Shown in pieces: positions 53,792 to 62,793 of a DNA stretch of 64,000 bases (within the stretch, counting starts at the first letter, position 1; each line of letters begins with the position of its first letter). The position numbers were made by a program, and so were the translations under genes. The notes under the pieces are model-generated. The model saw only the letters and a program-made list of their open reading frames with translations, had not been told where the DNA came from and did no database searches. Source of the stretch: Clostridia bacterium (GTDB taxonomy: Bacteria > Bacillota > Clostridia > Oscillospirales > Acutalibacteraceae); assembly GCA_017472575.1 (NCBI GenBank), contig JAFUPX010000010.1, forward strand, positions 1 through 64,000, written 5' to 3'.

Positions 53792-54549
53792 AAGAAATTC
53801 GATATTTTGAAAGCTTTTCGGATGATTTTTCCGAGACAAACAATCAGGACTTTACACTACCCGAAAATTACCGCTGGATAAGAACAGATTTACTTTCAAA
53901 ATTGCTTTCTGCCATTATTTACGGTGCGGCGCTTGTTTTTTCTTCGGTTTATTGCACTTTTTTTCTCGGAGTAAGAATTAAGAACCGAAAAATATTAAAA
54001 AAAGCTAAAAAAACAGGAGCGTTTATTTACGGCAATCACACAATGCCTGTAGGTGATGTATTTAACCCTGCGCTTGCCGCATTTCCTAAGAGAATATATA
54101 CGGTTGTAAGCCCTGCAAATTATGCGATACCCGTTATAGGAAAAATACTTCCCTTTTTAGGCGCACTTCCGATAGATGACTCTCTTTCGGGAATAAAAAA
54201 GCTAAACTCCGCAATAGAAACAAGACTTAATCAGAAAAAATATATTATAATATACCCTGAAGCTCATGTTTGGGAATATTGTACCGATATCCGTCCGTTT
54301 AGCGAGACACCGTTTAAGTTTCCGATTAAATTTGATAAGCCCTCCTTTTGTATAACAACAACCTATCAAAAAAATCGTTTTTGCAAGAGACCTAAGGCAA
54401 CCCTTTTTGTAGACGGTCCGTTTTATCCTGACAGAGCTTTAAACAAAAAGGAGCAAGCTGTTAAGCTGAAAGAACAAATTACCGAATGTATGAAGCAAAG
54501 AAGCAAAAACAGCAATTACAGTTATATTGAGTATAGAAAAAAAGAGTGA
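53788..54549 (+). CDS. PlsC-like acyltransferase
   Basis: 253 residues with one N-terminal membrane segment (about 42-66). The catalytic HX4D box is GNHTMPVGDVFNPA near 87, the second block GKILPFLGALPIDDSLSGI near 125, and IIYPEAHVWEYCTDIRPF near 158 replaces FPEGTR. It belongs to the same broad family as the preceding gene but is not a close copy. Start ATG 53788 overlaps the stop of that gene (ATGA); an in-frame ATG 12 bases upstream is possible. Last gene of the four-gene cassette. Confidence 0.82.
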   Translation: MKEIRYFESFSDDFSETNNQDFTLPENYRWIRTDLLSKLLSAIIYGAALVFSSVYCTFFLGVRIKNRKILKKAKKTGAFIYGNHTMPVGDVFNPALAAFPKRIYTVVSPANYAIPVIGKILPFLGALPIDDSLSGIKKLNSAIETRLNQKKYIIIYPEAHVWEYCTDIRPFSETPFKFPIKFDKPSFCITTTYQKNRFCKRPKATLFVDGPFYPDRALNKKEQAVKLKEQITECMKQRSKNSNYSYIEYRKKE

Positions 54550-54576
54550 CATATCAATTTGAGATGTCACTCTTTT
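54541..54576. terminator. Bidirectional terminator
   Basis: AAAGAGTGACAT pairs with ATGTCACTCTTT (12 bp), then T. The stem contains the stop codon of the last acyltransferase gene and faces the convergent YfhO gene. Confidence 0.88.
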
Positions 54577-54593
54577 GTAAAAAACAGATACCG

Positions 54594-57185
54594 TTATCCT
54601 ATTAACGATATAACGGTAGGTATTATATATACTGCACACAGGAATACAGCAAACACTAAAACAAACAGTCCGTAAACCACATTTTTTATTTTTTTAGGAA
54701 GAGCGTAGAGCTTGTTATGGAACATAATAAACAAAATAAGCAAAGCAATACCTATTACGGAAATTACAATTCCTCCTGTAAGACCGGGCGGAGTATAGGT
54801 TATTTCAAGCTCTCCTCCAATGTTTGGCAAATAGATGGATATAAAGCCTGTAAGCGCGCGGTAGTAATCTATCTTTTCGCCGTTAAGCGTTACGGTATAC
54901 CCCTCGCTGTAGGGCAGACTTATAAAGCAGTTGGAAACATTTTTGGGAACGGTGCCTGAGATTTTGTTTCCCTTTACGGAAAGATTTAAGCAATTTGCGT
55001 TTTCTGTAGCGGCTTTGACCTTACCCTCGTCAATACCAAATACTCCAAACGAACAGCAGGAAACATCCTTTAAGAGAGTAACCGTAATTACAACATTGGT
55101 GTTTTGAAAGCTTCCTAAATTCAACAAGCCGTTATTGCTTTGCGAGGGATAAGAGGAATTAACGGTCTGACCGTTCACAGCAACCGAAAAGCTACCGTTT
55201 ATATGCTCGTTAAGTGCGGTTGAAAAACCGTCGTAACAGTCAAAGTAAAGGGTTTGACTGTCGGAAACGGATATTTCGTAGGTGAGGGTGCCGTTTGAGC
55301 CGTTATTATATAAGTAATGAGTGTTGTTGCTGTATGAATATTCACAGCCTGAAAGACCTGTATACTGATAAGCCGTTACAGGACTTACGCCGTCTGCCAG
55401 CATATTTCCAAAGACCTCGCCCAAAACTTCAAGGCGGTTTCCGTTTTCGAGTGTTTCGGGCAGTTCGCTCTCACTGAAGATTCCGAGGCTTAAGAAGTTT
55501 TCGCCTTCTTTTAGGGCGTAACTGTCACCTGAGCGAGTTACCGTATAGCCGACACTCAGCAAAGCGTCACTTAAGATACTGCCGCCCCAGTTTCCAATTT
55601 CCATCCAGTAGCCGCTGTAGCCAAGCTGTTTCATTGCTTTCATCGTGTTCTGGCTGTTAAGAGAGGTGTAGTGCGAAATGCTGTTAAAGCCTGCGGCACC
55701 TGTCATATTTGCGTCGATAAATTTTTTTTCTGTGTTTACTCTGTAAAAAGCTTGGTCTGAAACGGTATCTTCAAGAGTTAAAAAGCTTTGGTAATTAGAT
55801 AAATTGAGCTTATCCTTTGCCGAAATCATATAAACCGATACCGAGCATAGGCTCTCTGCAAATACTACAGCGCATAGAGCACCTGCAAAAAAGCGGCGGC
55901 TTAAAAGACCCTTTTTGGCGTAACGCATAACAAACACAAAAGCCGTTACAGCTACTGCGCACAAAATAAGCAAGCCTCTTGAGGAATCTCTGTCACCCCA
56001 GAGCGTTTGCACATAATTAGAAAGAATAGTGAGATTTTTCTTTGTAAAGAAAAACATAAACAAAGCTGCGGCAGAAATTATTATAACAGTAAAAAAACGG
56101 GCTTCCCTGTCGCTTCTTTGGAGGAATTTAAATTCGGAAAGGACGGTTGCACAGAGTACAAGACCTATAAAAACGGTCATAAATCCGTATCTTGCAGGAA
56201 AGGACATATAACTGCCTGTGTGCCACATAAGATTTACAGGCTCGATTATAAGGGGAAGACAAAGGCAAATAAACAGATAAACATACATTTTTATGCTTTT
56301 GCCTTTGTTTACAAGCTCCGGAACTACAATGAAAAGTGCCGCAAAGATTATTCCGCTGCAAAAAAGCAAAGGCAGGGTAGTATCGGTTGAGGTAAAGAAA
56401 TCAGCAGTTTTTAGATTTTTAATAATGTCGGTAGTTCTGCCTGAGGATGTGTACTGGATAAAACTCGGCAGCCATACCGCCGCAGTTGCAAGAAGAGAAA
56501 TAACCGCACAGCATCCCAGCTTTAAAATCCCAGATTTATCCGCCTTTTTAAATAAACAGGAATAAAAACCGAAGAAAAGAATTAAAAAGAGGAAGACCAT
56601 AAAGCTGATATAATAGTTGAGTATCACACATCCGCAAAGCGATATTACCAGCAGTGCAGGCTTGTCTTGCTCGGTAAGACGAAAAATCCCCAACAGCACT
56701 ATCGGGAACAGATACATAATATCAAGCCACATAATGTTCTGAAAAAACATCATTCCGTAGCCGCAAAAGGCATAGCAAAGTCCTAACACGGTCTGCAGTC
56801 CACGCCCTAAAGAGGGAAAGCTCTTTTCAAAGAACAACGAGGCTGTAAAGGCACATACTGCCAGCTTTAATATAACAAGTATGTTGACTAAAAACGGAAT
56901 ATCTGATTTTTCTACAAAAGCCACAAGAAAGCTGAACGGGGAGGAAAGGTAGAAAAAGAAAACACCGAAGAAATTAAGCCCTGCGGCATTTTGAGTGTTT
57001 AAGAAGAAGCCGCCATCACCGCTCAATATGTCCTTAAAATTGCAAAGCATGGGAATACCCTGCTGATTCATATCACACCAGGAAACAGTTCCATCTCCAA
57101 AAGGAAACATTCCGCCGAGTGCAAAAGCGAACAAAAATATTAAAACTGTTAAGCCGAAAGAAAAGTATCTGCTCTTTATTTTCAA
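54594..57185 (-). CDS. YfhO-family membrane glycosyltransferase-like protein
   Basis: 863 residues with about a dozen membrane segments in the N-terminal 480 residues, a large extracytoplasmic region (about 480-820) and two C-terminal segments. The early DGTVSWCDMNQQGIPMLCNF near 32 and SSPFSFLVAF near 80 fit the YfhO (GT-C-like) family, which in Bacillus and Listeria glycosylates lipoteichoic acid or related polymers. The start is TTG 57185, 7 bases after GGAGGG; an open frame runs 38 codons further but crosses the promoter. Next to the GT8 cassette it suggests an envelope-glycan locus. Confidence 0.88.
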   Translation of the reverse strand: MKIKSRYFSFGLTVLIFLFAFALGGMFPFGDGTVSWCDMNQQGIPMLCNFKDILSGDGGFFLNTQNAAGLNFFGVFFFYLSSPFSFLVAFVEKSDIPFLVNILVILKLAVCAFTASLFFEKSFPSLGRGLQTVLGLCYAFCGYGMMFFQNIMWLDIMYLFPIVLLGIFRLTEQDKPALLVISLCGCVILNYYISFMVFLFLILFFGFYSCLFKKADKSGILKLGCCAVISLLATAAVWLPSFIQYTSSGRTTDIIKNLKTADFFTSTDTTLPLLFCSGIIFAALFIVVPELVNKGKSIKMYVYLFICLCLPLIIEPVNLMWHTGSYMSFPARYGFMTVFIGLVLCATVLSEFKFLQRSDREARFFTVIIISAAALFMFFFTKKNLTILSNYVQTLWGDRDSSRGLLILCAVAVTAFVFVMRYAKKGLLSRRFFAGALCAVVFAESLCSVSVYMISAKDKLNLSNYQSFLTLEDTVSDQAFYRVNTEKKFIDANMTGAAGFNSISHYTSLNSQNTMKAMKQLGYSGYWMEIGNWGGSILSDALLSVGYTVTRSGDSYALKEGENFLSLGIFSESELPETLENGNRLEVLGEVFGNMLADGVSPVTAYQYTGLSGCEYSYSNNTHYLYNNGSNGTLTYEISVSDSQTLYFDCYDGFSTALNEHINGSFSVAVNGQTVNSSYPSQSNNGLLNLGSFQNTNVVITVTLLKDVSCCSFGVFGIDEGKVKAATENANCLNLSVKGNKISGTVPKNVSNCFISLPYSEGYTVTLNGEKIDYYRALTGFISIYLPNIGGELEITYTPPGLTGGIVISVIGIALLILFIMFHNKLYALPKKIKNVVYGLFVLVFAVFLCAVYIIPTVISLIG

Positions 57186-57207
57186 GTAAAAACCCTCCTT
57201 TTTTCTA

Positions 57208-57236
57208 ATTTTACAGTAAATAAGTTCACTTTGCAA
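57208..57236 (-). promoter_or_regulatory. Promoter of the YfhO gene
   Basis: Minus strand TTGCAA (57236-57231), 17-base spacer, TAAAAT (57213-57208), about 22 bases before the TTG start. Confidence 0.75.
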
Positions 57237-57362
57237 TAAATTTAAGAAAATTATGCCCCAAAACCGAAAACTAAATCCTTTATCCATACTATAACCCAAG
57301 GTAAATTAGGAGTTTTCCCTAAAAAAATGGCGGTAGTATGCAGCTTGTAAATATATTTGACA

Positions 57363-57399
57363 GTACAGAGGTATTTTTCGGAATGTCTCTGTTTTTTCA
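57363..57399 (+). terminator. Terminator-like hairpin upstream of ypeB
   Basis: ACAGAG pairs with CTCTGT, extended inward by GTATT/AATGT with G-U pairs, and is followed by TTTTTT. TTGACA stands just before it (57357). No plus-strand gene lies upstream, so it may attenuate ypeB or end a short RNA. The rest of 57186-57446 shows nothing else. Confidence 0.5.
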
Positions 57400-57446
57400 T
57401 ATTTGAGCCTTTATTGGAAAAGATAGTAAAAAAATGAGGTGGAAAT

Positions 57447-58781
57447 ATGATTAAAATAAAAAAGCGGACGGCTGTTAAAATTGCTGCCTTTGGTGCGGCG
57501 GCACTGATTGCCGCATCAGGTGTTGCTTATAAGCAGATAAAGGAAAATAAATATTACAAATTACAGCTTGAAAATAATTATTCGAGAAGTCTTAATGAGT
57601 TAAATGCAGGTGTCAACAATATTTCCCTTATTTTGCAGAAAGCACAGTATACAAATTCTGCTTCGGGTATAAGCGATATGGCGGCACAGCTTATAGGCGA
57701 GACCCAGCTTGCAAAAACTGCCCTTTCTCAGCTGCCCTCCGGTGAGGGTGAGCTTTCAAATCTCGGCAGATTTCTGTCTCAGGTCGGCAATTATGCGGTT
57801 TCAATATCAAAAACACTTATAGCCGAAGGGGAAATGACGGCACAGCAAAGAGAAAATTTAAAGTCGCTCAGCGCTTCGGCTAAAAAAATAGCCGAGGTAA
57901 TTGAAAGTGCGGGGGTCAGCTATAACAATCCTGAATACTGGGCAAGTGAGCTTGACAGTCAGATAAGTGAGGCGGTTGCTGATGAGTCGTTGGCAGGCTC
58001 CTTAAACGAGCTTGAGGAAAATTTATCAGACTCACCTACCCTTGTTTATGACGGACCCTATTCCGAACACATTTTGAACAAAGAACCTGAAATGCTGAAA
58101 AATGCCTCCGAGGTGACAAGAGATTACGCGCTGTCGATCGCTTCAAAAACTACGGGGCTTGAAAAAGAGGAGTTGGTTTTCTCTGCTGAGGAGGATGGAG
58201 ATATTCCCGTCTTTCATTACAGCGGAGGGAATTATAATATAACCGTAAGCAGATACGGCGGATATCCCGTTTATATGCGCAAGACGGTAGCCGTTAACGA
58301 AAGTGTACTTGAACATTCTCAGGTGTTGAAAAAAGCAAAAAAATATCTCTCGTCTGTTTTTGGAGATAGCTTTGTTGAAACCTATTATTATACTGATGAG
58401 GGAGTTTGCGTTGTAAGCTTCGCTTATATTGACGGTGAGACAGTCTGCTATACCGACCTTGTAAAGGTCGGGGTTTCTATGGATAAAGGGGAAATAGTTC
58501 TCCTTGAAAGCAGCGGATACCTTTATAATCATAAGGACAGAGCCTTTGCCACTCCCGAATATACATTAGAACAGGCTCAGATGATGCTCAGCGGCACTTT
58601 GAGCGTTAAACAGTCCGCGGTAACGCTTATTCCGAAATCAGGCAAGGAGGTGCGGTGCTATGAGTTCCTTTGCTCCGACTCTGACGGCGCGGAAATTCTT
58701 GTGTATATCAATGTGGCAAGCCTTAATGAAGAGGAAATTCTGATACTTTTAAAGAGTGACGGCGGTACTTTGGCAAAATAA
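57447..58781 (+). CDS. ypeB: Spore germination protein YpeB
   Basis: 444 residues. One N-terminal membrane anchor (about 9-27), a helical N-terminal part (about 30-200), and C-terminal PepSY-type repeats (about 220-440, e.g. DYALSIASKTTGLEKEELVF and LEQAQMMLSGTLSVKQ). YpeB is made in the forespore and needed for stability and localisation of the cortex-lytic enzyme SleB. In Bacillus ypeB follows sleB; here no sleB is adjacent. AGGTGG precedes the ATG. A sigma-G promoter could not be placed with confidence. It is the clearest sporulation marker in the window. Confidence 0.85.
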   Translation: MIKIKKRTAVKIAAFGAAALIAASGVAYKQIKENKYYKLQLENNYSRSLNELNAGVNNISLILQKAQYTNSASGISDMAAQLIGETQLAKTALSQLPSGEGELSNLGRFLSQVGNYAVSISKTLIAEGEMTAQQRENLKSLSASAKKIAEVIESAGVSYNNPEYWASELDSQISEAVADESLAGSLNELEENLSDSPTLVYDGPYSEHILNKEPEMLKNASEVTRDYALSIASKTTGLEKEELVFSAEEDGDIPVFHYSGGNYNITVSRYGGYPVYMRKTVAVNESVLEHSQVLKKAKKYLSSVFGDSFVETYYYTDEGVCVVSFAYIDGETVCYTDLVKVGVSMDKGEIVLLESSGYLYNHKDRAFATPEYTLEQAQMMLSGTLSVKQSAVTLIPKSGKEVRCYEFLCSDSDGAEILVYINVASLNEEEILILLKSDGGTLAK

Positions 58782-58784
58782 TAC

Positions 58785-58813
58785 TTGATTTTTTTCAGTG
58801 TTTATGTTAAACT
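58785..58813 (+). promoter_or_regulatory. Promoter of rplS
   Basis: TTGATT (58785-58790), 17-base spacer, extended -10 TGTTAAACT (58805-58813), directly after the ypeB stop. Confidence 0.65.
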
Positions 58814-58819
58814 ATATGA

Positions 58820-58940
58820 GCATTTGATTTCATCCGGCCTTACGGATGGGTTCATTGCCGACAAATTCGACATTGAAGCGGATGGTCCTCTGTTCTTAAA
58901 GATTACGAACATCTGGAAAAAATTAAGGAGGAAATTTAAA
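58820..58940 (+). ncRNA. Candidate L19 leader
   Basis: 120 transcribed bases before rplS with a small stem ATCCG-GCCTTA-CGGAT (near 58834) and weaker pairings after it. Autoregulatory L19 leaders are known in Firmicutes; whether this one matches the known motif was not tested. Confidence 0.45.
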
Positions 58941-59282
58941 ATGGACGCTGTAAAAGAATTAACAGCAGGTATGCTCAAGGAAGACGCTCCTGAAATTCTT
59001 ATCGGTAGCACAGTTAAGGTGCACGTAAGAATCAAGGAGGGTGAGAAAGAGAGAATACAGATTTTTGAGGGAACAGTTATCGCTAAAAACAACAGCGGTA
59101 TCGCTGAAACCTTCACAGTTCGCCGCGTATCCTACGGTGTAGGTGTTGAGCGTGTATTCCCGCTTCATTCACCCAGTGTTGCTAAGGTTGAACTTGTAAG
59201 AAAAGGTCAGGTTCGCAGAGCAAAGCTTTATTATCTGCGTGACAGAGTTGGTAAGGCTGCTAAGGTTAAGGAGCTTATCTAA
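58941..59282 (+). CDS. rplS: 50S ribosomal protein L19
   Basis: 113 residues, normal; sits at the subunit interface. [20 protein letters not shown] near 31, [20 protein letters not shown] near 54 and [20 protein letters not shown] near the end. The frame is open far upstream, but ATG 58941 after AAGGAGG is the family start. Followed by a terminator and then lepB; in Bacilli rplS also neighbours lepB/rbgA/rnhB. Confidence 0.98.
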   Translation: MDAVKELTAGMLKEDAPEILIGSTVKVHVRIKEGEKERIQIFEGTVIAKNNSGIAETFTVRRVSYGVGVERVFPLHSPSVAKVELVRKGQVRRAKLYYLRDRVGKAAKVKELI

Positions 59283-59324
59283 AGGTGCATACTATCCGGC
59301 GGAAACATCTGTCGGAAGGAGGAG

Positions 59325-59357
59325 GGGACGGATTTTAACTAATCCTGTCCCTTTTTG
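59325..59357 (+). terminator. Terminator after rplS
   Basis: GGGACGGATT pairs with AATCC-T-GTCCC (one bulge), then TTTTTG. lepB transcription would come from readthrough or a promoter between here and 59387. Confidence 0.8.
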
Positions 59358-59386
59358 TTTTATTTATTATTAAAGAGGTATATTCT

Positions 59387-60067
59387 ATGGAAAACAATAC
59401 CTATAATTCTGAAAATCAAGGCTTTAAGGTTGATATGGCTGTGGAGGAAAAACTCTCCTCTCAGCCTATAAAAAAGCAAAAAACCACATTGGCGCAAGAG
59501 CTTTTTGAGTGGCTTGATATAATTATAACCGCAATTATAACCGTTGTTATAATTTTTACCCTTGTATTCCGTGTTGCCACGATAAGCGGTCCGTCTATGG
59601 AGAATACCCTTTTTGGCGGAAACAGCTCTACGGGCGAGGGCGGAGATAAGGTAATAATAACTAACTTTGCCTATACTCCAAAGCAGGGAGATATCGTTGT
59701 TATTTCACGAAATGCCGATAATTCGGTTGAAGCGGAGGACGAAAGCGACGTTCCGATTATTAAAAGAGTAATTGCCATTGCAGGGCAAACTGTGGATATC
59801 GACTTTGAAAGCGGAGTGGTATCGGTGGACGGTGTCGCGCTTGACGAACCGTATACCAAAACCCCCACTAATGTTAAACACGATATAGAATTTCCGGTTT
59901 ATGTTCCTGAGGGGTGCATATTTGTTCTCGGAGATAACAGAAATGAATCGCTTGACAGCCGTTCCTCCTCTATCGGGGATAACGGTATGATAGACACCCG
60001 ATATGTTTTGGGCAAGGCAGTTTTCAGAATTTTTCCATTTGAAAGAATAGGCGGTCTTTACGAATGA
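59387..60067 (+). CDS. lepB: Signal peptidase I
   Basis: 226 residues; cuts signal peptides from exported proteins. One membrane anchor (about 44-64), the catalytic serine in ISGPSMENTLFGG near 67, the catalytic lysine in VPIIKRVIAIAGQTV near 123, and the C-terminal box GDNRNESLDSRSS near 184. A charged N-terminal extension of about 40 residues precedes the anchor. The stop overlaps the rbgA start (ATGA). Export partners SecY and SecDF are elsewhere in the window. Confidence 0.96.
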   Translation: MENNTYNSENQGFKVDMAVEEKLSSQPIKKQKTTLAQELFEWLDIIITAIITVVIIFTLVFRVATISGPSMENTLFGGNSSTGEGGDKVIITNFAYTPKQGDIVVISRNADNSVEAEDESDVPIIKRVIAIAGQTVDIDFESGVVSVDGVALDEPYTKTPTNVKHDIEFPVYVPEGCIFVLGDNRNESLDSRSSSIGDNGMIDTRYVLGKAVFRIFPFERIGGLYE

Positions 60068-60930
60068 GCGGCGAACAAACTATTCAATGGTTCCCAGGGC
60101 ATATGGCGAAAACCAAGAGAAGAATTAAGGAAATTCTTCCTCTTATTGATGCGGTTGCCGAGGTTGTGGACGCGCGTATCCCTGTAAGCAGCAGAAATCC
60201 TGACTTGGCTGAGATAATCGGGGATAAGCCGAGAATTATAATACTTAATAAATGCGATATGGCAGACCCGAAAGTAACGGCAGATTGGATAGCCTTTTAT
60301 AAGGAAAAGGGTATAACTGCTATTGGCGTAGATTGCAAAACCGGAAAAGGACTTAATAAATTTAAAGATACGGTTAAAACCGCTCTTGCCTATAAATTAC
60401 AGCAGTATGCCGAAAAGGGTATGGCTGGAAAGCCTTTGCGAGTTATGGTTGTAGGTATTCCGAATGTGGGAAAATCCTCTTTTATAAATAAAATTGCAGG
60501 CAACGGCAGAGCAAAGGTTGAAAACCGTCCCGGTGTTACAAGGGGAAACCAGTGGTTTACTGTTGATAAGCAGCTGGAGCTGCTCGATACCCCCGGTGTT
60601 TTATGGCCTAAATTTGAGGATAAAACAGTGGGTGAGCGTCTTGCTTTTACGGGGGCGGTTAAGGATACGATAATTGATGTTGAGCTTTTAGCAATGCGGC
60701 TTTTGGAAATACTGTCCGAAGATTACCCCGAGCTACTCACTTCCCGCTACGGTCAGCTTGATTTCGGGTGCGACAGTTATGACCTGCTTTGCCAGATAGG
60801 TAAAAAACGCGGTATGATGATTCGCGGCGGCGAGACCGATACCGAGCGTGCCGCAAATATGCTGCTCGAAGAATACCGAAACTGTAAAATAGGTTTTATT
60901 TCACTTGAGGGGGCAAAAGAAAATGCCTGA
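60064..60930 (+). CDS. rbgA: Ribosome biogenesis GTPase RbgA (YlqF)
   Basis: 288 residues; a circularly permuted GTPase needed for late 50S assembly. The motif order is G4 first (ILNKCDMADPK near 60), then G1 (VGIPNVGKSSFINKIAG near 126), G2 and G3 (LDTPGVLWPK near 178). The N-terminal IQWFPGHMAKTKRRIKEILP holds the typical His residue. A helical C-terminal domain follows. Coupled to lepB upstream and overlapping rnhB downstream. Confidence 0.97.
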   Translation: MSGEQTIQWFPGHMAKTKRRIKEILPLIDAVAEVVDARIPVSSRNPDLAEIIGDKPRIIILNKCDMADPKVTADWIAFYKEKGITAIGVDCKTGKGLNKFKDTVKTALAYKLQQYAEKGMAGKPLRVMVVGIPNVGKSSFINKIAGNGRAKVENRPGVTRGNQWFTVDKQLELLDTPGVLWPKFEDKTVGERLAFTGAVKDTIIDVELLAMRLLEILSEDYPELLTSRYGQLDFGCDSYDLLCQIGKKRGMMIRGGETDTERAANMLLEEYRNCKIGFISLEGAKENA

Positions 60931-61528
60931 TTTTGAATATGAAAAAGCCGCAACAGAAAGCGGCTTTAAATATATTTGCGGAGTAGACGAGGCAGGCAGG
61001 GGTCCCTTGGCGGGACCTGTATGTGCGGCGGCGGTTATTTTGCCTGAGAACTGCGATATAGAGGGACTTAATGACTCCAAAAAGCTGAGCGAGAAGAAAA
61101 GAGAACAGCTTTTCGATATCATAAAGGAAAAGGCTGTTGCCTACAGCGTTGCCTTCGGCAGCTTAGAGGAAATTGAGCAGCTTAATATTTTAGAGGCTAC
61201 ATATCTTGCTATGAACAGGGCAATTGAAGCTTTAAGCGTAAAAGCCGACTTCGCTTTGATTGACGGCAACCGAGTTCCAAAGAATATAAAAATTCCCTGT
61301 GAAACAATAGTTAAGGGAGATTCAAAGTCAATGTCGGTTGCGGCGGCCTCTGTGCTTGCAAAGGTTACAAGGGACAGACTGCTTTTAGAATATGATAAGA
61401 AATATCCGCTGTATAATTTTAAAAAGCATAAGGGCTACGGAACTAAGGAGCATACAGACCTTATAAAGCTCTACGGTCCCTGCGAAATTCACCGCCTTTC
61501 CTTTCTGAAAAATATATTAGGTAAATAG
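60923..61528 (+). CDS. rnhB: Ribonuclease HII
   Basis: 201 residues; removes ribonucleotides and RNA primers from DNA. YICGVDEAGRGPLAGPVCAA near 18 gives the catalytic DEAGRG, with LNDSKKLSEKKRE near 51, and DFALIDGNRVP near 107 and MSVAAASVLAKVTRDRLL near 140 give the other acidic residues. ATG 60923 after GAGGGGG is preferred to the TTG at 60905. It overlaps rbgA by 8 bases. Ends with TAG. Confidence 0.97.
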   Translation: MPDFEYEKAATESGFKYICGVDEAGRGPLAGPVCAAAVILPENCDIEGLNDSKKLSEKKREQLFDIIKEKAVAYSVAFGSLEEIEQLNILEATYLAMNRAIEALSVKADFALIDGNRVPKNIKIPCETIVKGDSKSMSVAAASVLAKVTRDRLLLEYDKKYPLYNFKKHKGYGTKEHTDLIKLYGPCEIHRLSFLKNILGK

Positions 61529-61530
61529 TT

Positions 61531-61890
61531 ATGAACATAGGAAGTAAAGGTAGATTAGGCGAGGAAGCAGTTGTAAAATATTTAAGAGAAAAAGGCTATA
61601 TAATCGTTAAACGAAATTACAGTACCCGTTTTGGAGAGATAGATGTCATAGCCGAAAATGAAACGCATATTATTTTTACAGAGGTAAAGTTCAGAAGTGA
61701 GGATGCTTTCGTCAGCGGAGCGGAGGCGGTGGACGCCTTTAAGCAAAGGCGCTTAAGAGCTACTGCGGCGGATTTTCTCTCCAAGCTTCATCTTGAGCTT
61801 CAACCAAGGTTTGATGTTGCCGAGGTTACCGAATCGGTTGAAAACGGACAACGCAAGCTTAAACTCAAGTATATGGAGGATGCGTTTTAA
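61531..61890 (+). CDS. YraN/UPF0102 family endonuclease-like protein
   Basis: 119 residues of the UPF0102 family, with a restriction-endonuclease-like core: GSKGRLGEEAVVKYLREKGY at the start, RNYSTRFGEIDVIAENETHI near 28 and IFTEVKFRSEDAFVSG near 47, holding the D...E-x-K residues. Co-located with rnhB as in many bacteria; a role in DNA processing or repair is suspected but not settled. Its stop overlaps the next start by one base. Confidence 0.9.
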   Translation: MNIGSKGRLGEEAVVKYLREKGYIIVKRNYSTRFGEIDVIAENETHIIFTEVKFRSEDAFVSGAEAVDAFKQRRLRATAADFLSKLHLELQPRFDVAEVTESVENGQRKLKLKYMEDAF

Positions 61891-62738
61891 TGAAATATTT
61901 TGACCTGCACTGCGATACTGCGTATGAGTGTTTTACAAAAAAAGTAGGCTTTTATGACAGCTCCCTTGCGGTTTCGGGAATACATTCCTCTGCATTTTCG
62001 GAATGGAAGCAGGTCTTTGCGGTTTGGATAAGGGATGACCTAAAGCACCCTTTTGAGGTGTATAAAAAAATAATTAGCGACATAAAACGAAAGCTTAAGG
62101 CGGCACCCGATAATTTAACCTCTTTTTTCTCGGTTGAGGGCGGTGCGGTGCTTGAAAGTGATATTACAAGACTCAACACCTTAAAAAGCGACGGTATTAA
62201 AATAATAACTCTCACATGGAACGGCGAAAACCGTATTGCAGGGGGAAGCAAATCGGATGCGGGGCTTACTCGCTTCGGCAAAAAGGTTATAGCCAATATG
62301 AACCGATTAGGTATGGGGTGCGATATGTCCCACCTTAATGATAAAAGCTTTTTTCAGGTTATCGAGCTTTGCGAAAAACCGATTGCGACTCATTCGAATT
62401 GCAGAGCGGTTTTTGATTGCCCTCGCAATTTAAGCGATGAGCAAATAAAGCTTATAGCCCAAAGAAACGGTCTTATCGGACTAACCTTTTTTCCGGCGTT
62501 TTTAGGGGGAGATACCTTTGAAAAGCTGTATGAAAACATATGTCATCTTTTAAATATGGGTCTGGAGCGGCATATTGCTATAGGCTCGGATTTCGACGGC
62601 GCAGATATGGATATGCGGCTTAACTCTGTTGCCGATATACCCGAGCTTTTCGTCAGATTAAGCGAAAAAGGCATTAATGACAGAACATTAAACCGCATTT
62701 TTTACGAAAATGCGCAAAGTTTTATGAAAAGCCTTTGA
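61890..62738 (+). CDS. Membrane-dipeptidase-type zinc peptidase (M19)
   Basis: 282 residues of the renal dipeptidase family, zinc enzymes that split dipeptides. YFDLHCDTAYECF near 3 (His-x-Asp), FFSVEGGAVLESD near 74 (bridging Glu), DMSHLNDKSFFQV near 145, ATHSNCRAVF near 166 and IGSDFDGADM near 228 match the metal and active site. No signal peptide, so likely cytosolic. Coupled to yraN. The thrC promoter overlaps its last codons. Confidence 0.9.
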   Translation: MKYFDLHCDTAYECFTKKVGFYDSSLAVSGIHSSAFSEWKQVFAVWIRDDLKHPFEVYKKIISDIKRKLKAAPDNLTSFFSVEGGAVLESDITRLNTLKSDGIKIITLTWNGENRIAGGSKSDAGLTRFGKKVIANMNRLGMGCDMSHLNDKSFFQVIELCEKPIATHSNCRAVFDCPRNLSDEQIKLIAQRNGLIGLTFFPAFLGGDTFEKLYENICHLLNMGLERHIAIGSDFDGADMDMRLNSVADIPELFVRLSEKGINDRTLNRIFYENAQSFMKSL

Positions 62739-62762
62739 CAAAAGCATAACAATAGATATAAT
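62735..62762 (+). promoter_or_regulatory. Promoter of thrC
   Basis: TTGACA (62735-62740), 16-base spacer, TATAAT (62757-62762). The -35 overlaps the stop codon of the dipeptidase gene. Confidence 0.8.
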
Positions 62763-62793
62763 TAAAATGTAGAAAAAATTAGGGGATGCAAAA

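Noticed and set aside
54594..54720. Fusion or overlap of the YfhO gene with the acyltransferase operon
   Set aside because: The genes are convergent and separated by a clear bidirectional terminator at 54541-54576.
56007..56390. A 127-codon plus-strand frame inside the YfhO gene
   Set aside because: It is antisense to a membrane-protein gene and very rich in Lys, Cys and Tyr, typical of a shadow frame.
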